Shown: in pieces, positions 48,907-59,977 of the stretch
Numbering within the stretch: the first letter of the stretch is position 1
How the letters are laid out: each line of letters opens with the position of its first letter
The notes under the pieces: generated by a model
What the model saw: only the letters and a program-made list of their open reading frames with translations
Told to the model about the DNA's origin: nothing
The model's database searches: none
NCBI RefSeq assembly: GCF_000756775.1
Contig: NZ_CCSF01000001.1
Location: forward strand, 2,108,001-2,172,000
Source: Pseudomonas saudiphocaensis
GTDB taxonomy: Bacteria > Pseudomonadota > Gammaproteobacteria > Pseudomonadales > Pseudomonadaceae
Length of the DNA: 64,000 nt
Reading direction: 5' to 3'
Translations under genes and position numbers: made by a program

Positions 48907-49338
48907 TTACTGCGACCACTCCCCACCGGCACTCTCGCAGTCGATCTTGGCCTGGGCTTGATCACTTGCCTCGTAGTGATAAGTCACGATGCGTGCATCC
49001 TCCGGCACGGTCGTCGGCATCGGAGTGTCCGTGGCCTGGCTGCCGGTAGCCTGCTCGTTGGCAAGGGTTTCAGGGGTTATGGCTGCGGTGCAGATACCGA
49101 AGTGACCCGACGGGCAACTGTCCCGCAGCTCACGGCGCGAGCTCTCCACCGCTTCATCGTTCTGGCATACCCATTCGATGTCCTTGGTCTCCATGCCCTG
49201 ATACTCGAAGCATTTCTCGGTGACCACAGGCGGCGGCACCGCCGCGGAGGTTTCGACAGTTACGTAACAGGAATTCGCGGCCGCCGGAAGGCTCGACAGG
49301 GCGACGATGGCAAGCAATATGGAACGCAGCAGAGTCAT
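48907..49338 (-). CDS. Secreted cysteine-containing protein of unknown function
   Basis: 143 residues. Signal peptide MTLLRSILLAIVALSSLPAAANS, cleavage likely after AAA. The mature part has six cysteines (NSCYV, EKCFEY, WVCQND, DSCPSG, GICTAA, DCESAG), an even number compatible with three disulfides. A Thr/Pro linker (TGSQATDTPMPTTVPED) separates two small Cys regions. I do not recognise a domain. GGAG is near the ATG. Divergent from ahcY. Confidence 0.7.
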   Translation of the reverse strand: MTLLRSILLAIVALSSLPAAANSCYVTVETSAAVPPPVVTEKCFEYQGMETKDIEWVCQNDEAVESSRRELRDSCPSGHFGICTAAITPETLANEQATGSQATDTPMPTTVPEDARIVTYHYEASDQAQAKIDCESAGGEWSQ

Positions 49339-49685
49339 TCTGAAAGCTCCTTTGATTGCGCCCGGCGGTGGTCACCGAACTTCCTTGATTGACCGCCTTT
49401 GCAACAGGCAAGTTCGGCCCGCAAACCGATATGCAGGATTGGCCGCAGCCGGCTGCGCAGTTATAATCGCCGGGTTTCACACTGCCGACTCCGTTCGGCC
49501 GTGCCCGCCACCTGTCCGAGGGGCGCTGCAGCAGGGCGAAAGCCTGTTTGAATCTCGCAAGCCACGCGCCCCGATGTCGCGCCGCAGCGGATTCAGATCA
49601 GGTCCACCTGTCAGGCTCGGATGGGGCGTTTCCTAAAACGCATCAACGGCGCCCATTCGCACAAAAAACGAATGGAGACTCTTTA
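49339..49685. other. 347-bp ahcY leader region
   Basis: Contains the SAH riboswitch and its downstream hairpin. Upstream of it TATAATCGCC (about 49463) is a -10-like box for the leader transcript. Confidence 0.7.
49516..49620 (+). promoter_or_regulatory. S-adenosylhomocysteine (SAH) riboswitch
   Basis: Starts CCGAGGGGCGCTGCA and closes with GGCTCGG, so CCGAG pairs with CTCGG as P1. The internal hairpin GGGCGAAAGCC and the GCGCC segment match the SAH-riboswitch layout found upstream of ahcY in many proteobacteria. SAH binding would raise ahcY expression. A hairpin ATGGGGCG/CGCCCAT lies just downstream (about 49621-49658), close to the ribosome binding site, as an expression platform. Confidence 0.9.
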
Positions 49686-51095
49686 ATGAGTGCTGTCATG
49701 ACGCCTGCCGATTTCAACGATTTCAAAGTCGCCGACATTTCCCTGGCCGCCTGGGGCCGCCGCGAAATCGTCATCGCCGAGTCCGAAATGCCCGCGCTGA
49801 TGGGCCTGCGCCGCAAGTACGCCGCCGAACAGCCGCTCAAGGGCGCGAAAATCCTCGGCTGCATCCACATGACCATCCAGACCGCCGTGCTGATCGAGAC
49901 CCTGGTCGCGCTGGGCGCCGAGGTCCGCTGGTCCTCCTGCAACATCTTCTCCACCCAGGATCAGGCCGCTGCCGCCATTGCCGCCGCCGGCATTCCGGTA
50001 TTTGCCTGGAAGGGCGAGACCGAAGAAGAGTACGAGTGGTGCATCGAGCAGACCATCCTCAAGGATGGCCAGCCTTGGGACGCCAATATGGTGCTGGACG
50101 ACGGTGGCGACCTGACCCAGATCCTCCATGAGAAGTACCCGCAGGTGCTGGAGAAGGTCCACGGCATCACCGAAGAGACCACCACCGGCGTGCATCGCCT
50201 GCTGGACATGCTCAAGGCCGGCACTCTGAAAGTCCCCGCAATCAACGTCAACGACGCGGTTACCAAGAGCAAGAACGACAACAAGTACGGCTGCCGTCAC
50301 AGCCTCAACGACGCCATCAAGCGCGGCACCGACCACTTGCTGTCAGGCAAGCAGGCGCTGGTGATCGGCTACGGCGACGTGGGCAAGGGCTCGGCCCAGT
50401 CGCTGCGCCAGGAAGGCATGATCGTCAAGGTTTCGGAGATCGACCCGATCTGCGCCATGCAGGCCTGCATGGACGGCTTCGAGCTGGTTTCCCCGTACAA
50501 GAACGGTATCAATGACGGCACCGATGCCTGCATCGACGCCGCGCTGCTGGGCAAGATCGACCTGATCGTCACCACCACCGGCAATGCCAATGTCTGCGAC
50601 GCCGGCATGCTCAAGGCGCTGAAGAAGCGCGCCGTGGTGTGCAACATCGGTCACTTCGACAACGAGATCGACACCGCCTTCATGCGCAAGAACTGGGCAT
50701 GGGAAGAGGTCAAGCCGCAGGTGCACAAGATCCACCGCACCGGCCCTGATAGCTTCGACCCGGCCAACGATGACTATCTGATTCTGCTGGCCGAAGGCCG
50801 CCTGGTGAACCTGGGCAACGCCACCGGCCACCCGAGCCGCATCATGGATGGCTCCTTCGCCAACCAGGTACTGGCGCAGATCTTCCTGTTCGAGCAAAAG
50901 TTCGCCGACATGCTGCCCGCGCACAAGGCCGAGCGCCTGACCGTGGAAGTGCTGCCTAAGAAACTCGACGAAGAAGTGGCACTGGAGATGGTCAAGGGCT
51001 TCGGTGGCGTTATCACCCAGCTGACTCCGGCCCAGGCCGACTATATCGGCGTGAGCGTGGAAGGCCCGTTCAAGCCGGACAGCTACCGCTACTGA
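49686..51095 (+). CDS. ahcY: Adenosylhomocysteinase
   Basis: 469 residues. Hydrolyses SAH to adenosine and homocysteine with bound [34 protein letters not shown] is signature 1; the Rossmann motif is [15 protein letters not shown]; the C-terminus ends [10 protein letters not shown]. The ATG follows GGAG at eight bases. Longer frames through the leader are rejected because that region is the riboswitch. metF follows 108 bp later. Confidence 0.98.
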   Translation: MSAVMTPADFNDFKVADISLAAWGRREIVIAESEMPALMGLRRKYAAEQPLKGAKILGCIHMTIQTAVLIETLVALGAEVRWSSCNIFSTQDQAAAAIAAAGIPVFAWKGETEEEYEWCIEQTILKDGQPWDANMVLDDGGDLTQILHEKYPQVLEKVHGITEETTTGVHRLLDMLKAGTLKVPAINVNDAVTKSKNDNKYGCRHSLNDAIKRGTDHLLSGKQALVIGYGDVGKGSAQSLRQEGMIVKVSEIDPICAMQACMDGFELVSPYKNGINDGTDACIDAALLGKIDLIVTTTGNANVCDAGMLKALKKRAVVCNIGHFDNEIDTAFMRKNWAWEEVKPQVHKIHRTGPDSFDPANDDYLILLAEGRLVNLGNATGHPSRIMDGSFANQVLAQIFLFEQKFADMLPAHKAERLTVEVLPKKLDEEVALEMVKGFGGVITQLTPAQADYIGVSVEGPFKPDSYRY

Positions 51096-51103
51096 TCGCC
51101 GTA

Positions 51104-51173
51104 AGGTGGAAATGGCCAAGGGCCTTTTCCACCTCCCCACCCCAGGCGGTGGAAAGCCTGCGCGCTTTCCACC
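51104..51173. repeat. GGTGGA-type hairpins, copies 3 and 4
   Basis: Two consecutive stems in the ahcY-metF spacer: AGGTGGAAA/TTTCCACCT (51104-51134) and GGTGGAAAGC/GCTTTCCACC (51148-51173). Confidence 0.8.
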
Positions 51174-51203
51174 CTGCGCCTGAAGCAGTCAAAGGAATTA
51201 CTG

Positions 51204-52055
51204 ATGACTTCTGCGAACCGCCCTTCGATCAGCTTCGAGTTCTTCCCCACCAAGACCGAAGCCGGGCACGAAAAACTGCTGACCACCGCAAGGCGTCTGG
51301 CTGAATACAAGCCGGACTTCTTCTCCTGCACCTACGGTGCTGGTGGCTCAACCCGCGACCGCACGCTGAACACCGTGCTGCAGCTCGACGGCGAGGTGAA
51401 AGTGCCCACCGCACCGCACCTGTCCTGCGTCGGCGACAGCAAGACCGAGCTGCGCGAACTGCTGAATATCTACAAGGACGCCGGCATTCACCGCATCGTC
51501 GCGCTGCGCGGTGACCTGCCGTCGGGCATGGGCATGGCCAGCGGCGAGTTGCGCTATGCCAACGAACTGGTCGAGTTCATTCGCAACGAGACCGGCGATC
51601 ACTTCCATATCGAAATCGCCGCCTACCCGGAGATGCATCCCCAGGCGCGCAATTTCGAAGACGATCTCAGCAACTTCGTGCGCAAGGCCCAGGCCGGCGC
51701 CGATAGTGCCATCACCCAGTATTTCTTCAACGCCGACTGCTACTTCTACTTCGTCGAGCGCGTGCGCAAGCTGGGTGTGGATACGCCAATCGTGCCGGGC
51801 ATCATGCCGATCACCAACTACAGCAAGCTGGCGCGCTTCTCAGACGCCTGCGGCGCAGAGATCCCACGCTGGGTGCGCAAGCAGCTGGAAGCTTACGGTG
51901 ACGACATGGACAGCATCCAGGCCTTCGGCACTCAGGTCATCAGCGAGATGTGCGAGAAACTGCTCGCCGGCGGCGCGCCGGGCCTGCATTTCTACACGCT
52001 GAACCAGGCCGAACCGAGCCTGGCCATCTGGGAAAATCTCAACCTGAACCGCTGA
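51204..52055 (+). CDS. metF: 5,10-methylenetetrahydrofolate reductase
   Basis: 283 residues, FAD enzyme producing 5-methyl-THF for methionine synthesis. ISFEFFPTKTEAG and FFSCTYGAGGSTRDRT mark the N-terminal substrate and FAD region; RGDLPSG, QAGADSAITQYFFNAD and PGIMPITNYSKL follow in MetF order. It lies behind ahcY across a spacer with hairpins, so it may have partial read-through or its own promoter. Follows the conserved Pseudomonas order. Confidence 0.96.
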   Translation: MTSANRPSISFEFFPTKTEAGHEKLLTTARRLAEYKPDFFSCTYGAGGSTRDRTLNTVLQLDGEVKVPTAPHLSCVGDSKTELRELLNIYKDAGIHRIVALRGDLPSGMGMASGELRYANELVEFIRNETGDHFHIEIAAYPEMHPQARNFEDDLSNFVRKAQAGADSAITQYFFNADCYFYFVERVRKLGVDTPIVPGIMPITNYSKLARFSDACGAEIPRWVRKQLEAYGDDMDSIQAFGTQVISEMCEKLLAGGAPGLHFYTLNQAEPSLAIWENLNLNR

Positions 52056-52070
52056 TTCAGGTGCTCTGCT

Positions 52071-52098
52071 ACAGCCCCCAGCAGAAATTGGGGGCTGT
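52071..52098 (+). terminator. Probable metF terminator
   Basis: ACAGCCCCCA/TGGGGGCTGT, perfect 10-bp stem with 8-base loop, but only a weak T tract after it. Confidence 0.7.
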
Positions 52099-52152
52099 TC
52101 AATGAACCTGCGAACTGACACACTGTCCCACCAATGCGGCGTCGACAAGCTT

Positions 52153-52161
52153 TGTTATACT
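52153..52161 (+). promoter_or_regulatory. Extended -10 promoter candidate for the RhlE-like helicase
   Basis: TGTTATACT matches an extended -10 (TGnTATAAT-like). It would give a leader of about 130 nt before the helicase ATG. Confidence 0.5.
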
Positions 52162-52296
52162 CCGCACTTCCGCCAGGCTTACGACCGGATGCCAGCATAC
52201 CCAATGCGGCAGGACCGGACGGGATCGCACGCCAGTCGCGATTCGAGTCAGGCATGACCATCCCAGGGCCCTGCCCTATACAAGACAGGATTACTC

Positions 52297-54093
52297 ATGT
52301 CCTTTGCTTCCCTCGGTCTCTCCGAGGCTTTGGCCGGTGCCGTCGAGGCCGCCGGTTACACCCAGCCTACCCCCGTGCAACAGCGGGCTATTCCCGCCGT
52401 GTTGCAGGGTCGCGACCTGATGGTCGCCGCACAGACGGGTACCGGTAAAACCGGTGGCTTTGCCCTCCCCGTACTGGAAATTCTGTTCCCGGGCGGCCAT
52501 CCCGACCGCGAACACCGCCACGGCCCGCGCCAGCCGCGCGTGCTGGTGCTGACACCGACGCGCGAACTCGCCGCCCAGGTGCACGACAGCTTCAAGCTCT
52601 ACGCCCGTGATCTGCCGCTCAAGAGCGCGGTGATCTTCGGTGGCGTCGGCATGAACCCTCAGGTTCAAGCCCTGGCCAAGGGTGTCGATGTACTGGTTGC
52701 CTGCCCCGGCCGATTGCTTGACCTGGCCAACCAGAAAGCCATCGATCTTTCCCATGTGGAAATTCTGGTTCTCGATGAAGCTGACCGCATGCTCGACATG
52801 GGCTTCATCCATGATGTGAAGAAGGTCCTGGCCAAGCTGCCGACCAAGCGCCAGAACCTGCTGTTCTCGGCCACCTTCTCGAAAGACATCACTGATCTTG
52901 CCAGCAAGCTGCTGCATGAGCCTGAAACCATTCAGGTGACGCCGCCGAATACCACGGTCGAGCGCATCGAGCAGCGTGTGTTCCGTCTGCCGGCTTCGCA
53001 CAAACGCGCACTGCTGGCTCACCTGATCACCCAGGGTGCCTGGGAGCAGGTGCTGGTATTCACTCGCACCAAGCATGGCGCCAACCGTCTCGCCGAGTAT
53101 CTCGACAAGCATGGCCTGCCGGCTGTCGCAATTCATGGCAACAAGAGCCAGAACGCTCGTACCAAGGCACTGGCCGACTTCAAGGCCAACAAGGTGCGCG
53201 TGCTCGTGGCCACCGACATTGCTGCCCGCGGCCTGGATATCGATCAGCTGCCCCACGTGGTCAACTTCGAGCTGCCCAACGTCGAGGAAGATTACGTGCA
53301 CCGCATTGGCCGTACCGGCCGTGCCGGGCGCAGTGGCGAGGCCATTTCCCTGGTCGCCCCCGATGAGGAAAAACTGCTCAAGGCCATCGAGCGGATGACC
53401 AAGCAGAAAATCACCGACGGGGATCAAATGGGCTTCGACGCCAGCACCATAGAGGCGGAGAAACCCGAGGTCCGCGAACCGCGCCAGCCACGCCCGCCGC
53501 GCAACGCCGAACGCAAGCCACGGGCTGCCAAGGCCGCGGAAGGCAATGGCGAGCAAAAGGAGCGTGAGCGCAACCGCCGTAGCCGCAAGCCGAAAGCATC
53601 AGCCCAGGCCTCGACTGCAGCGAACGCCGCAGCGCCGATCAGCCGCCCGCCACGCCTGCCCAGTGATCGCGACCCGGAAGTCTTTCTCGACGACGAGATA
53701 GACAACTTCGGCAACCGCGTCGATTACGTCAGCCCCTATCAGGGCAAGCAGGGTCGTGGTCGTCGTCCTGGCGCTCCCGCACAGCCCGGCAGTGCTCAGC
53801 CGCGAGCAGCCGGTTCGCGCGGCGCCTCGTCAGGCGGCGCCAATTCAGGCAAAGGCAAACGTCAGGGCCAGGCTCAGTCCAATCGCGGCGGCCAGCCCCG
53901 CCGCAAGAACGAAGGCCGCAGGATCGACAGCGATGCTGGCCCGCGCCAGGAAGTGGCAGCCAAGAAGGAAAGGCAACCGGTGATCATCCACAAGGAATCA
54001 AAGATCGACCGACTGCCGAGCATCGAGCAACTCGATCAGCTACCTACACGTCCGCGCGGTGAAAAACCGGCCCTGCTGACTCGCAACCGCTAA
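52297..54093 (+). CDS. RhlE-type DEAD-box RNA helicase with long basic tail
   Basis: 598 residues. DEAD motifs: Q region [25 protein letters not shown], Ib TPGR-equivalent [35 protein letters not shown]. After about residue 380 comes a 215-residue Lys/Arg/Pro/Ala/Gly-rich, probably disordered tail, containing RREQ-type and [20 protein letters not shown] stretches, with a short motif [21 protein letters not shown] near the end. RhlE-type helicases act in ribosome or mRNA metabolism, often at low temperature. Converges with the efflux operon; a shared terminator follows. Confidence 0.92.
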   Translation: MSFASLGLSEALAGAVEAAGYTQPTPVQQRAIPAVLQGRDLMVAAQTGTGKTGGFALPVLEILFPGGHPDREHRHGPRQPRVLVLTPTRELAAQVHDSFKLYARDLPLKSAVIFGGVGMNPQVQALAKGVDVLVACPGRLLDLANQKAIDLSHVEILVLDEADRMLDMGFIHDVKKVLAKLPTKRQNLLFSATFSKDITDLASKLLHEPETIQVTPPNTTVERIEQRVFRLPASHKRALLAHLITQGAWEQVLVFTRTKHGANRLAEYLDKHGLPAVAIHGNKSQNARTKALADFKANKVRVLVATDIAARGLDIDQLPHVVNFELPNVEEDYVHRIGRTGRAGRSGEAISLVAPDEEKLLKAIERMTKQKITDGDQMGFDASTIEAEKPEVREPRQPRPPRNAERKPRAAKAAEGNGEQKERERNRRSRKPKASAQASTAANAAAPISRPPRLPSDRDPEVFLDDEIDNFGNRVDYVSPYQGKQGRGRRPGAPAQPGSAQPRAAGSRGASSGGANSGKGKRQGQAQSNRGGQPRRKNEGRRIDSDAGPRQEVAAKKERQPVIIHKESKIDRLPSIEQLDQLPTRPRGEKPALLTRNR

Positions 54094-54115
54094 TAGCCTG
54101 CAGTTCAAGCCAGCA

Positions 54116-54145
54116 ACAAAAACGCCGCCCTCGGGCGGCGTTCTT
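54116..54145. terminator. Bidirectional terminator between helicase and efflux operon
   Basis: AACGCCGCCC-TC-GGGCGGCGTT hairpin; preceded by AAAAA (T run for the minus-strand operon) and followed by TTCTTATTT. Confidence 0.88.
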
Positions 54146-54169
54146 ATTTCCGGAACAATTGCTGCGGAA

Positions 54170-55597
54170 TCAGCCCTCGCCGTCTACAGCCGGCTCGGCT
54201 TGAACATCCCAGCCACCACCCAGCGCCTTGAACAGCTCCACTTCACTGACCAGCTGCGCCAGACGATCACCGATAAACTGCTGGCGCACGTTGAACAGCT
54301 GACGCTGGGCATCCAGCAGAGTCAGGTAGCTGTCCACGCCGGTGCGATAGCGCTGATCGGCCAGGCGCAGATAGTCCTCGCTGGTTTCCAGCAAATCACG
54401 CTGCGCCTGAACTTGGCGGGCATAGGTCTGCTGTGCCGCCAGACCGTCTGCCACCTCGCGGAACGCCGTCTGGATCGCCGACTCGTACTGCGCCACCTGA
54501 ATGTTGCGGCTGATCTCGGCGTAATCCCGATTTGCCCGCAACTGGCCGGCATTGAAGATCGGCACGCTGATGCTGGGAGAGAAGGTCCAATAGTCAGAGC
54601 CGCTGTCGAATAGACCGGACAGCTGACTGCTGGCACTGCCCACCGCCCCTGTCAGGCTGATGCGCGGGAAAAATGCCGCCCGCGCCGCGCCGATGTTGGC
54701 GTTGGCTGCACGCAGCTGGTACTCCGCACGGATGATGTCGGGGCGCCGATAAAGCAGATCGGAAGGCAGACCCACCGGTAGCTCCGCCAGCTGATCGCGC
54801 TCCAGCTCGCCATCCGGCAGAAGATCGGACGAAACGCTCTGCCCCAACAGGCGGCTCAGCGCGTTGCGGTCCTGAGCGACCAGACGCGTGTACTGCTCGA
54901 TGCGCACGCGCGCGCTATCCACCGAGCTGCGTGCCTGGCTCAGCTCCAGGGCGGAGGCCACACCCACATCGAAACTGCGCTGGGTCAGAGCCAGGCTTTC
55001 CTCAAAGGTCTTCAGCGTATCGCGACTGACCTCCAGCAGCGCCTGGTCTGCCTGCAGGGTGAGCCAGGCATTAGCGACACTGGCGATCAGGCTGATGCGG
55101 GCGCTCTGCTGCGCCGCCTCGGTGGCGAAGAACTCTTGCAGCGCCTGCTCGCGCAGGCTGCTCAGCCGACCAAACAGATCCAGCTCCCAGGCCACGCCGA
55201 GCGTCGCGCTGTACTGGCTGGAAATATTGCTCTGGCCGGTTTGGTTGAGATCACCCGGAGTACGGCTGCGAGTGCCGCCAGCATCGGCGCTTACCAGTGG
55301 CAGCAGGTCGGCACGCTGGATACGGTACAGCGCGCGATAGGCTTCGACATTGAGTGCCGCGACGCGCAGGTCACGGTTATTCTCCAGTGCGATACCAATC
55401 AGCTGGCGCAACTGTGGGTCGCGGAAGAACTGCTGCCAGGCCAGTTCCTGCGCCTGGCTCGCACCGCTCTGCTGCGCGTAGGCCTCACCTTCAGGCCAGT
55501 TGGCCGCCACGGGGCTCTCCGGACGCTGATAGTCCGGGATCAGCGAGCAGCCTCCAAGCGCTGCCGCCAGCGCAATGGTCAATAGCGACTTGTTCAT
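54170..55597 (-). CDS. ttgC: RND outer-membrane channel, OprM/TtgC family
   Basis: 475 residues. Lipoprotein signal [17 protein letters not shown]; TolC-like duplicated coiled-coil/beta-barrel sequence follows ([23 protein letters not shown] and the repeated [57 protein letters not shown]). It forms the trimeric outer-membrane exit of the pump. The start overlaps the stop of the inner-membrane gene by 4 bp. Symbol given by the TtgABC-type promoter; oprM is the P. aeruginosa name. Confidence 0.92.
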   Translation of the reverse strand: MNKSLLTIALAAALGGCSLIPDYQRPESPVAANWPEGEAYAQQSGASQAQELAWQQFFRDPQLRQLIGIALENNRDLRVAALNVEAYRALYRIQRADLLPLVSADAGGTRSRTPGDLNQTGQSNISSQYSATLGVAWELDLFGRLSSLREQALQEFFATEAAQQSARISLIASVANAWLTLQADQALLEVSRDTLKTFEESLALTQRSFDVGVASALELSQARSSVDSARVRIEQYTRLVAQDRNALSRLLGQSVSSDLLPDGELERDQLAELPVGLPSDLLYRRPDIIRAEYQLRAANANIGAARAAFFPRISLTGAVGSASSQLSGLFDSGSDYWTFSPSISVPIFNAGQLRANRDYAEISRNIQVAQYESAIQTAFREVADGLAAQQTYARQVQAQRDLLETSEDYLRLADQRYRTGVDSYLTLLDAQRQLFNVRQQFIGDRLAQLVSEVELFKALGGGWDVQAEPAVDGEG

Positions 55598-58500
55598 TGG
55601 GCATCTCCTTTCTGCTCGTCAGGAGCGGCCTTCTTGCGTTCCATCGACGACACCAACAGGTAGAACAGCGGCACCCAGAAGATCACCAGTACGGTGGCTG
55701 TAATCATCCCGCCGATCACCCCGGTACCGATGGCATGCGAGCTGCCGGCACCCGCGCCGCTGGCCAGAGCCAGGGGCACTACGCCCAGGGTGAAGGCCAG
55801 CGAGGTCATGATGATCGGACGCAGACGCAGACGGCAGGCATGCACGGCTGCATCGAAGCGGCTCATGCCCTGCTCGTGCAGGTCCTTGGCGAACTCGACG
55901 ATCAGGATGGCGTTCTTCGCGGTCAGGCCAATGGTGGTCAACAAGCCGACCTGGAAGAAGACGTCATTGGACAGGCCGCGCCCCATGGTCGCCAGCAAGG
56001 CACCGATCACCCCAAGAGGCACCACCAGCATCACCGCGAAGGGAATCGACCAGCTCTCGTACAGTGCCGCCAGGCAGAGGAACACCACCAGCAGCGACAA
56101 TGCATAGAGGGCCGGTGCCTGGTCGCCGGAGAGGCGCTCCTCGAAGGACAGGCCGGTCCAGGAAATGCCGACGCCCTCGGGCAGCTGCTGCGCCAGCTCT
56201 TCCACTACTGCCATGGCATCACCCGAGCTGTAGCCCGGCGCCGCCTGGCCCAGGATTTCCATCGCCGACACGCCGTTGTAGCGCGACAGCTTCGGCGGGC
56301 CGTAGATCCACTCGCCTGATGCGAAGGCACTGAACGGCACCATGTCGCCCTGGTTGTTGCGCACGAACCACTTGTTGAGGTCCTCGGGATTCATCCGCGA
56401 GTGGGCTTCGCCCTGCAGATACACGCGCTTGACGCGACCGCGATCAATGAAGTCGTTGACGTAGCTGGAACCCCAGCCGATCGACAGCGTCTGGTTGATT
56501 TCGCTAAGCGAAACGCCCAGCACCCGAGCCTTCTCGTCATCGATCAGCAACCGGTACTGCGGCTCGTCGTTCAGGCCATTCGGACGCACGCCGGCAAGCA
56601 TCGGGTGCTGCGATGCGAGGCCGAGGAACTGATTGCGTGCCGCCATCAGAGCATCATGACCAACACCGGCACGGTCCTGCAGGAAGAAGTTGAAGCCGGT
56701 GGCATTGCCCAGCTCCATGACCGCAGGCGGAGCGAAGGCGAACACCATGGCATCGCGGAAGGTGCTGAAACGCTCCTGCGCGCGCTGCGCCAGCGAGGCC
56801 ACATCCTGGCCTTCGCCGGTACGCTGATCCCAGGGCTTGAGGCCGATAAAGGCCATCGCCGAGTTCTGCCCGCGACCCGCGAAGTTGAAGCCGGTAATGG
56901 TGAACACCGAGTTCACCACATCGCCCTCTTCCTTCAGCAGGTACTCACGAACGCCGTCGATAGTTTTCTGAGTACGCTCGGCGGTCGAACCGGCCGGCGT
57001 CTGCACCTGGGCAAACAGCACACCCTGGTCTTCCTCGGGCAGGAAGGAGGTCGGCAGTTTGGTGAACAGCAGACCCATGATGGCAACGATGGCCACGTAC
57101 AGGAGCAGAAACGGGGCCTTGCGTTTCAGGACACGGCGTACGCCGTTTTCATAGCGGCCGACACTGCGATCAAAGCTGCGGTTGAACCAGCCGAAGAAGC
57201 CGCGCTTGGCGTGATGCTGACCCTTGGCAATCGGCTTGAGCATGGTGGCACACAGGGCCGGCGTAAAGATCAGCGCCACCAGCACGGAAAGCCCCATCGC
57301 CGAGGCAATGGTGATCGCAAACTGTCGGTAGATAACCCCCGTGGAGCCACCGAAGAAGGCCATCGGCACGAATACCGCGGACAGCACCAGTCCGATACCG
57401 ACCAGCGCGCCCTGGATCTGCCCCATGGATTTGCGCGTCGCCTCGGCCGGTGACAGCCCTTCCTCGGCCATCACCCGTTCGACGTTCTCCACCACGACGA
57501 TGGCGTCGTCCACCAGCAGGCCGATGGCCAATACCATGGCGAACATCGTCAGGGTGTTGATGCTGAAGCCGAACGCCGCCAGTACCCCGAAGGTCCCCAG
57601 CAATACCACCGGCACCGCCAACGTCGGGATCAAGGTGGCGCGGAAGTTCTGCAGGAACAGGTACATCACCAGGAACACCAGCACGATGGCCTCGAACAGG
57701 GTGTGCACCACGTTGGTGATCGATGCCGACACCACCGGAGAGGTGTCATATGGATAGACCACCTGCATTCCCGGCGGGAAGAACGGCTCCAGCTCGGCGA
57801 TGGTGGCGCGCACTGCCTTGGCGGTATTCAGCGCGTTGGCGCCGGTCGCCAGCTTGATACCGATGGCCGAGGCCGGCATGCCGTTGTACAGAGCACTGAT
57901 GGCCGAGTTCTGCTCGGCCAGCGCGACACGAGCCACATCGCCCAGACGCACCTGCGAGCCATCACCGTTTACTTTCAACAGGATCTCGCGGAACTCCTCG
58001 GGAGTCTGCAGACGCGTCTTGCCGATGATGGTCGCGCTGAGCTGCTGGCCTGGAACGGCAGGAAGGCCGCCGAACTGTCCGGCCGAAACCTGCACGTTTT
58101 GCGCGCGGATCGCATCCGCGACGTCCACCGGGGTCAGGGCGAAGTTGTTCAGCTTGGCCGGATCAAGCCAGATGCGCATCGCATATTGGGAACCAAAGAC
58201 CTGGAAGTCGCCGACACCTGCGGTACGGGAGATGGGGTCCTGGATGTTGGACACGATGTAGTCCGACAGGTCGCCTCGGGTCATGCTGCCGTCGGTGGAA
58301 ACCACACCGAGCACCATGAGGAAGTTACGCACGGACTTGGTCACCCGGATGCCCTGCTGCTGCACTTCCTGCGGCAGCAGCGGCGTGGCCAGCTGCAGCT
58401 TGTTCTGCACCTGGACCTGGGCAATGTCCGGGTTGGTGCCCTGGTTAAAGGTCACGGTGATCCTCATGCTGCCGTCGGAGTTACTCTCCGAGGACATGTA

Positions 58501-58728
58501 ACGGAAGCCGTCGATGCCGTTCATCTGCTGTTCGATGACCTGCACCACGGTGTCCTGCACCGTCTGCGCGGATGCACCAGGGTAGCTGACCTGGATACCA
58601 ACGGCAGGCGGGGCGATGCTGGGGTACTGGTTGACGGGCAGGCCAAGAATGGCGAGGCCGCCTGCAAGCATGATCACCAAGGCGATGACCCAGGCAAAAA
58701 TGGGCCGATCGATAAAGAATCTGGACAT
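55594..58728 (-). CDS. ttgB: RND efflux inner-membrane pump, MexB/TtgB family
   Basis: 1044 residues, full HAE1-RND length. Twelve membrane helices with two large periplasmic loops. The proton-relay Asp pair is in [20 protein letters not shown], followed by [26 protein letters not shown]; the Lys in TM10 lies in [14 protein letters not shown]. It exports antibiotics, solvents and dyes through the tripartite channel. Gap of 24 bp from the ttgA-like gene. Confidence 0.96.
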   Translation of the reverse strand: MSRFFIDRPIFAWVIALVIMLAGGLAILGLPVNQYPSIAPPAVGIQVSYPGASAQTVQDTVVQVIEQQMNGIDGFRYMSSESNSDGSMRITVTFNQGTNPDIAQVQVQNKLQLATPLLPQEVQQQGIRVTKSVRNFLMVLGVVSTDGSMTRGDLSDYIVSNIQDPISRTAGVGDFQVFGSQYAMRIWLDPAKLNNFALTPVDVADAIRAQNVQVSAGQFGGLPAVPGQQLSATIIGKTRLQTPEEFREILLKVNGDGSQVRLGDVARVALAEQNSAISALYNGMPASAIGIKLATGANALNTAKAVRATIAELEPFFPPGMQVVYPYDTSPVVSASITNVVHTLFEAIVLVFLVMYLFLQNFRATLIPTLAVPVVLLGTFGVLAAFGFSINTLTMFAMVLAIGLLVDDAIVVVENVERVMAEEGLSPAEATRKSMGQIQGALVGIGLVLSAVFVPMAFFGGSTGVIYRQFAITIASAMGLSVLVALIFTPALCATMLKPIAKGQHHAKRGFFGWFNRSFDRSVGRYENGVRRVLKRKAPFLLLYVAIVAIMGLLFTKLPTSFLPEEDQGVLFAQVQTPAGSTAERTQKTIDGVREYLLKEEGDVVNSVFTITGFNFAGRGQNSAMAFIGLKPWDQRTGEGQDVASLAQRAQERFSTFRDAMVFAFAPPAVMELGNATGFNFFLQDRAGVGHDALMAARNQFLGLASQHPMLAGVRPNGLNDEPQYRLLIDDEKARVLGVSLSEINQTLSIGWGSSYVNDFIDRGRVKRVYLQGEAHSRMNPEDLNKWFVRNNQGDMVPFSAFASGEWIYGPPKLSRYNGVSAMEILGQAAPGYSSGDAMAVVEELAQQLPEGVGISWTGLSFEERLSGDQAPALYALSLLVVFLCLAALYESWSIPFAVMLVVPLGVIGALLATMGRGLSNDVFFQVGLLTTIGLTAKNAILIVEFAKDLHEQGMSRFDAAVHACRLRLRPIIMTSLAFTLGVVPLALASGAGAGSSHAIGTGVIGGMITATVLVIFWVPLFYLLVSSMERKKAAPDEQKGDAQ

Positions 58729-58752
58729 GGGGTCGTTATCCTTGGCTCAGCC

Positions 58753-59874
58753 TTACTGGGCTTGTGGCTGGGCGGCGGCTACGTTGCTGGCCGGAACAGG
58801 GTTGACCTCAGCGCCTGGCGCAATGAACTGCAGGCCTTCGGTAATCAGGCGATCGCCATCGGCCAGGCCTTCGGTCACCAGCCAGCGATTGCCAACGGTA
58901 CGCGCAGCCGTGACCTGGCGCAGCTCGACCTTGTTTTCATCATTGACCACCAGTGCGGTCGCCTGGCCGGTGGGGGTCCGGGTGATGCCTTGCTGCGGTG
59001 CCAGAATGGCTTCGTTCTTCACTCCGGCAAGCAGCCGCGCGTGTACGAACATGCCGGGCATCAACACCTTGTCCGGGTTCGGGAATACTGCACGCAGCAC
59101 CACCGAGCCAGTTCCGGCGTCTACCGAAACCTCGGAGAACTCGAGCTTGCCCTCATGGGGATAGGCGGTGCCGTCCTCCAGCGTCAGGGTCGCTTTTGCC
59201 GCATTCTCACCGGCTTTCTGCAGGCGCCCTTCGGCCAGGTCGCGACGCAGACCGAGCAGGTCGCGCGCAGGCTGGGTGACATCGACATAGATCGGATCCA
59301 GTTGCTGGATAATCGCCATTTCCTGGGCCTGGCCGCTGTTTACCAGAGCACCTTCGGTGACCGCCGAGCGGCCGATCCGGCCGGAAATGGGCGCCAGCAC
59401 CTTGGTGTAACGCACGTTGATCCGCGCGCGCTCCAGTTCCGCCTCGGCCTGCAGACTGGCTGCACGCGCTTCGTCATATGCCTGTTTGCTCACCGCCTGT
59501 TCCTTGACCAGCAAGGCATATCGATCGGCGAGCGACTTGGTCGAAGCCAGGCGGGCCTGGGCACTCTTGTAAGCCGCCTGGTAGACCGAATCATCAATCT
59601 GGTACAGCTGCTGCCCGGCCTTGACATCACTGCCCTCGGTGAACAGACGTTTCTGGATGATGCCGTCTACCTGCGGGCGCACTTCGGCGATCCGGAACGG
59701 CTGGGCGCGGCCTGGCAACTCGGTAGTCAGCGCAAAAGGCTCGGCCTTGAGCGTTACAAAGCCAACCTGTGGGGCTTGCTGGGCGGCGGGTGCCGCGGCC
59801 TCTTCCTGGCAACCAGCGAGCAGGGACGCGGCGAAGAGGGTGATCAGGGCAGCACTGGCTGGCTTGATGGACAT
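58753..59874 (-). CDS. ttgA: RND efflux periplasmic adaptor, MexA/TtgA family
   Basis: 373 residues from MSIKPASAALITLFAASLLAGCQEE (lipobox LAGC). Membrane-fusion architecture: lipoyl half PFRIAEVRPQVDGIIQKRLFTEGSDVKAGQQLY, alpha-hairpin about 95-165, second lipoyl half KVLAPISGRIGRSAVTEGALV, then beta-barrel. The start was chosen with GAGG eight bases upstream; the 30-codon longer frame is rejected. First gene of the operon. The promoter region contains an operator very like that of TtgR, but no TetR gene adjoins. Confidence 0.92.
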   Translation of the reverse strand: MSIKPASAALITLFAASLLAGCQEEAAAPAAQQAPQVGFVTLKAEPFALTTELPGRAQPFRIAEVRPQVDGIIQKRLFTEGSDVKAGQQLYQIDDSVYQAAYKSAQARLASTKSLADRYALLVKEQAVSKQAYDEARAASLQAEAELERARINVRYTKVLAPISGRIGRSAVTEGALVNSGQAQEMAIIQQLDPIYVDVTQPARDLLGLRRDLAEGRLQKAGENAAKATLTLEDGTAYPHEGKLEFSEVSVDAGTGSVVLRAVFPNPDKVLMPGMFVHARLLAGVKNEAILAPQQGITRTPTGQATALVVNDENKVELRQVTAARTVGNRWLVTEGLADGDRLITEGLQFIAPGAEVNPVPASNVAAAQPQAQ

Positions 59875-59947
59875 GAAGGAGACCTCGTTGAACGGACATT
59901 GCCGGTGCAAGGACAGCAGCGGCAGACGCGAATGGCAAAGTAGCGGA

Positions 59948-59977
59948 AATATACTTACATTCATGCATGTCTGTAAA
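59948..59977 (-). promoter_or_regulatory. Promoter and TtgR-like operator of the efflux operon
   Basis: On the minus strand, TTTACA (-35) is followed 18 bases later by TATATT (-10). The spacer holds a 22-bp imperfect palindrome at 59955-59976, arms TTACATTCATG and CATGTCTGTAA (9 of 11 pairs). CATGAATGTAAGTATATT on the minus strand matches the TtgR operator as I remember it. Confidence 0.78.

Noticed and set aside
57703-59943. 746-codon frame opposite the RND pump genes
   Set aside because: Spans the junction of two real genes on the other strand and shows no domain; a shadow.
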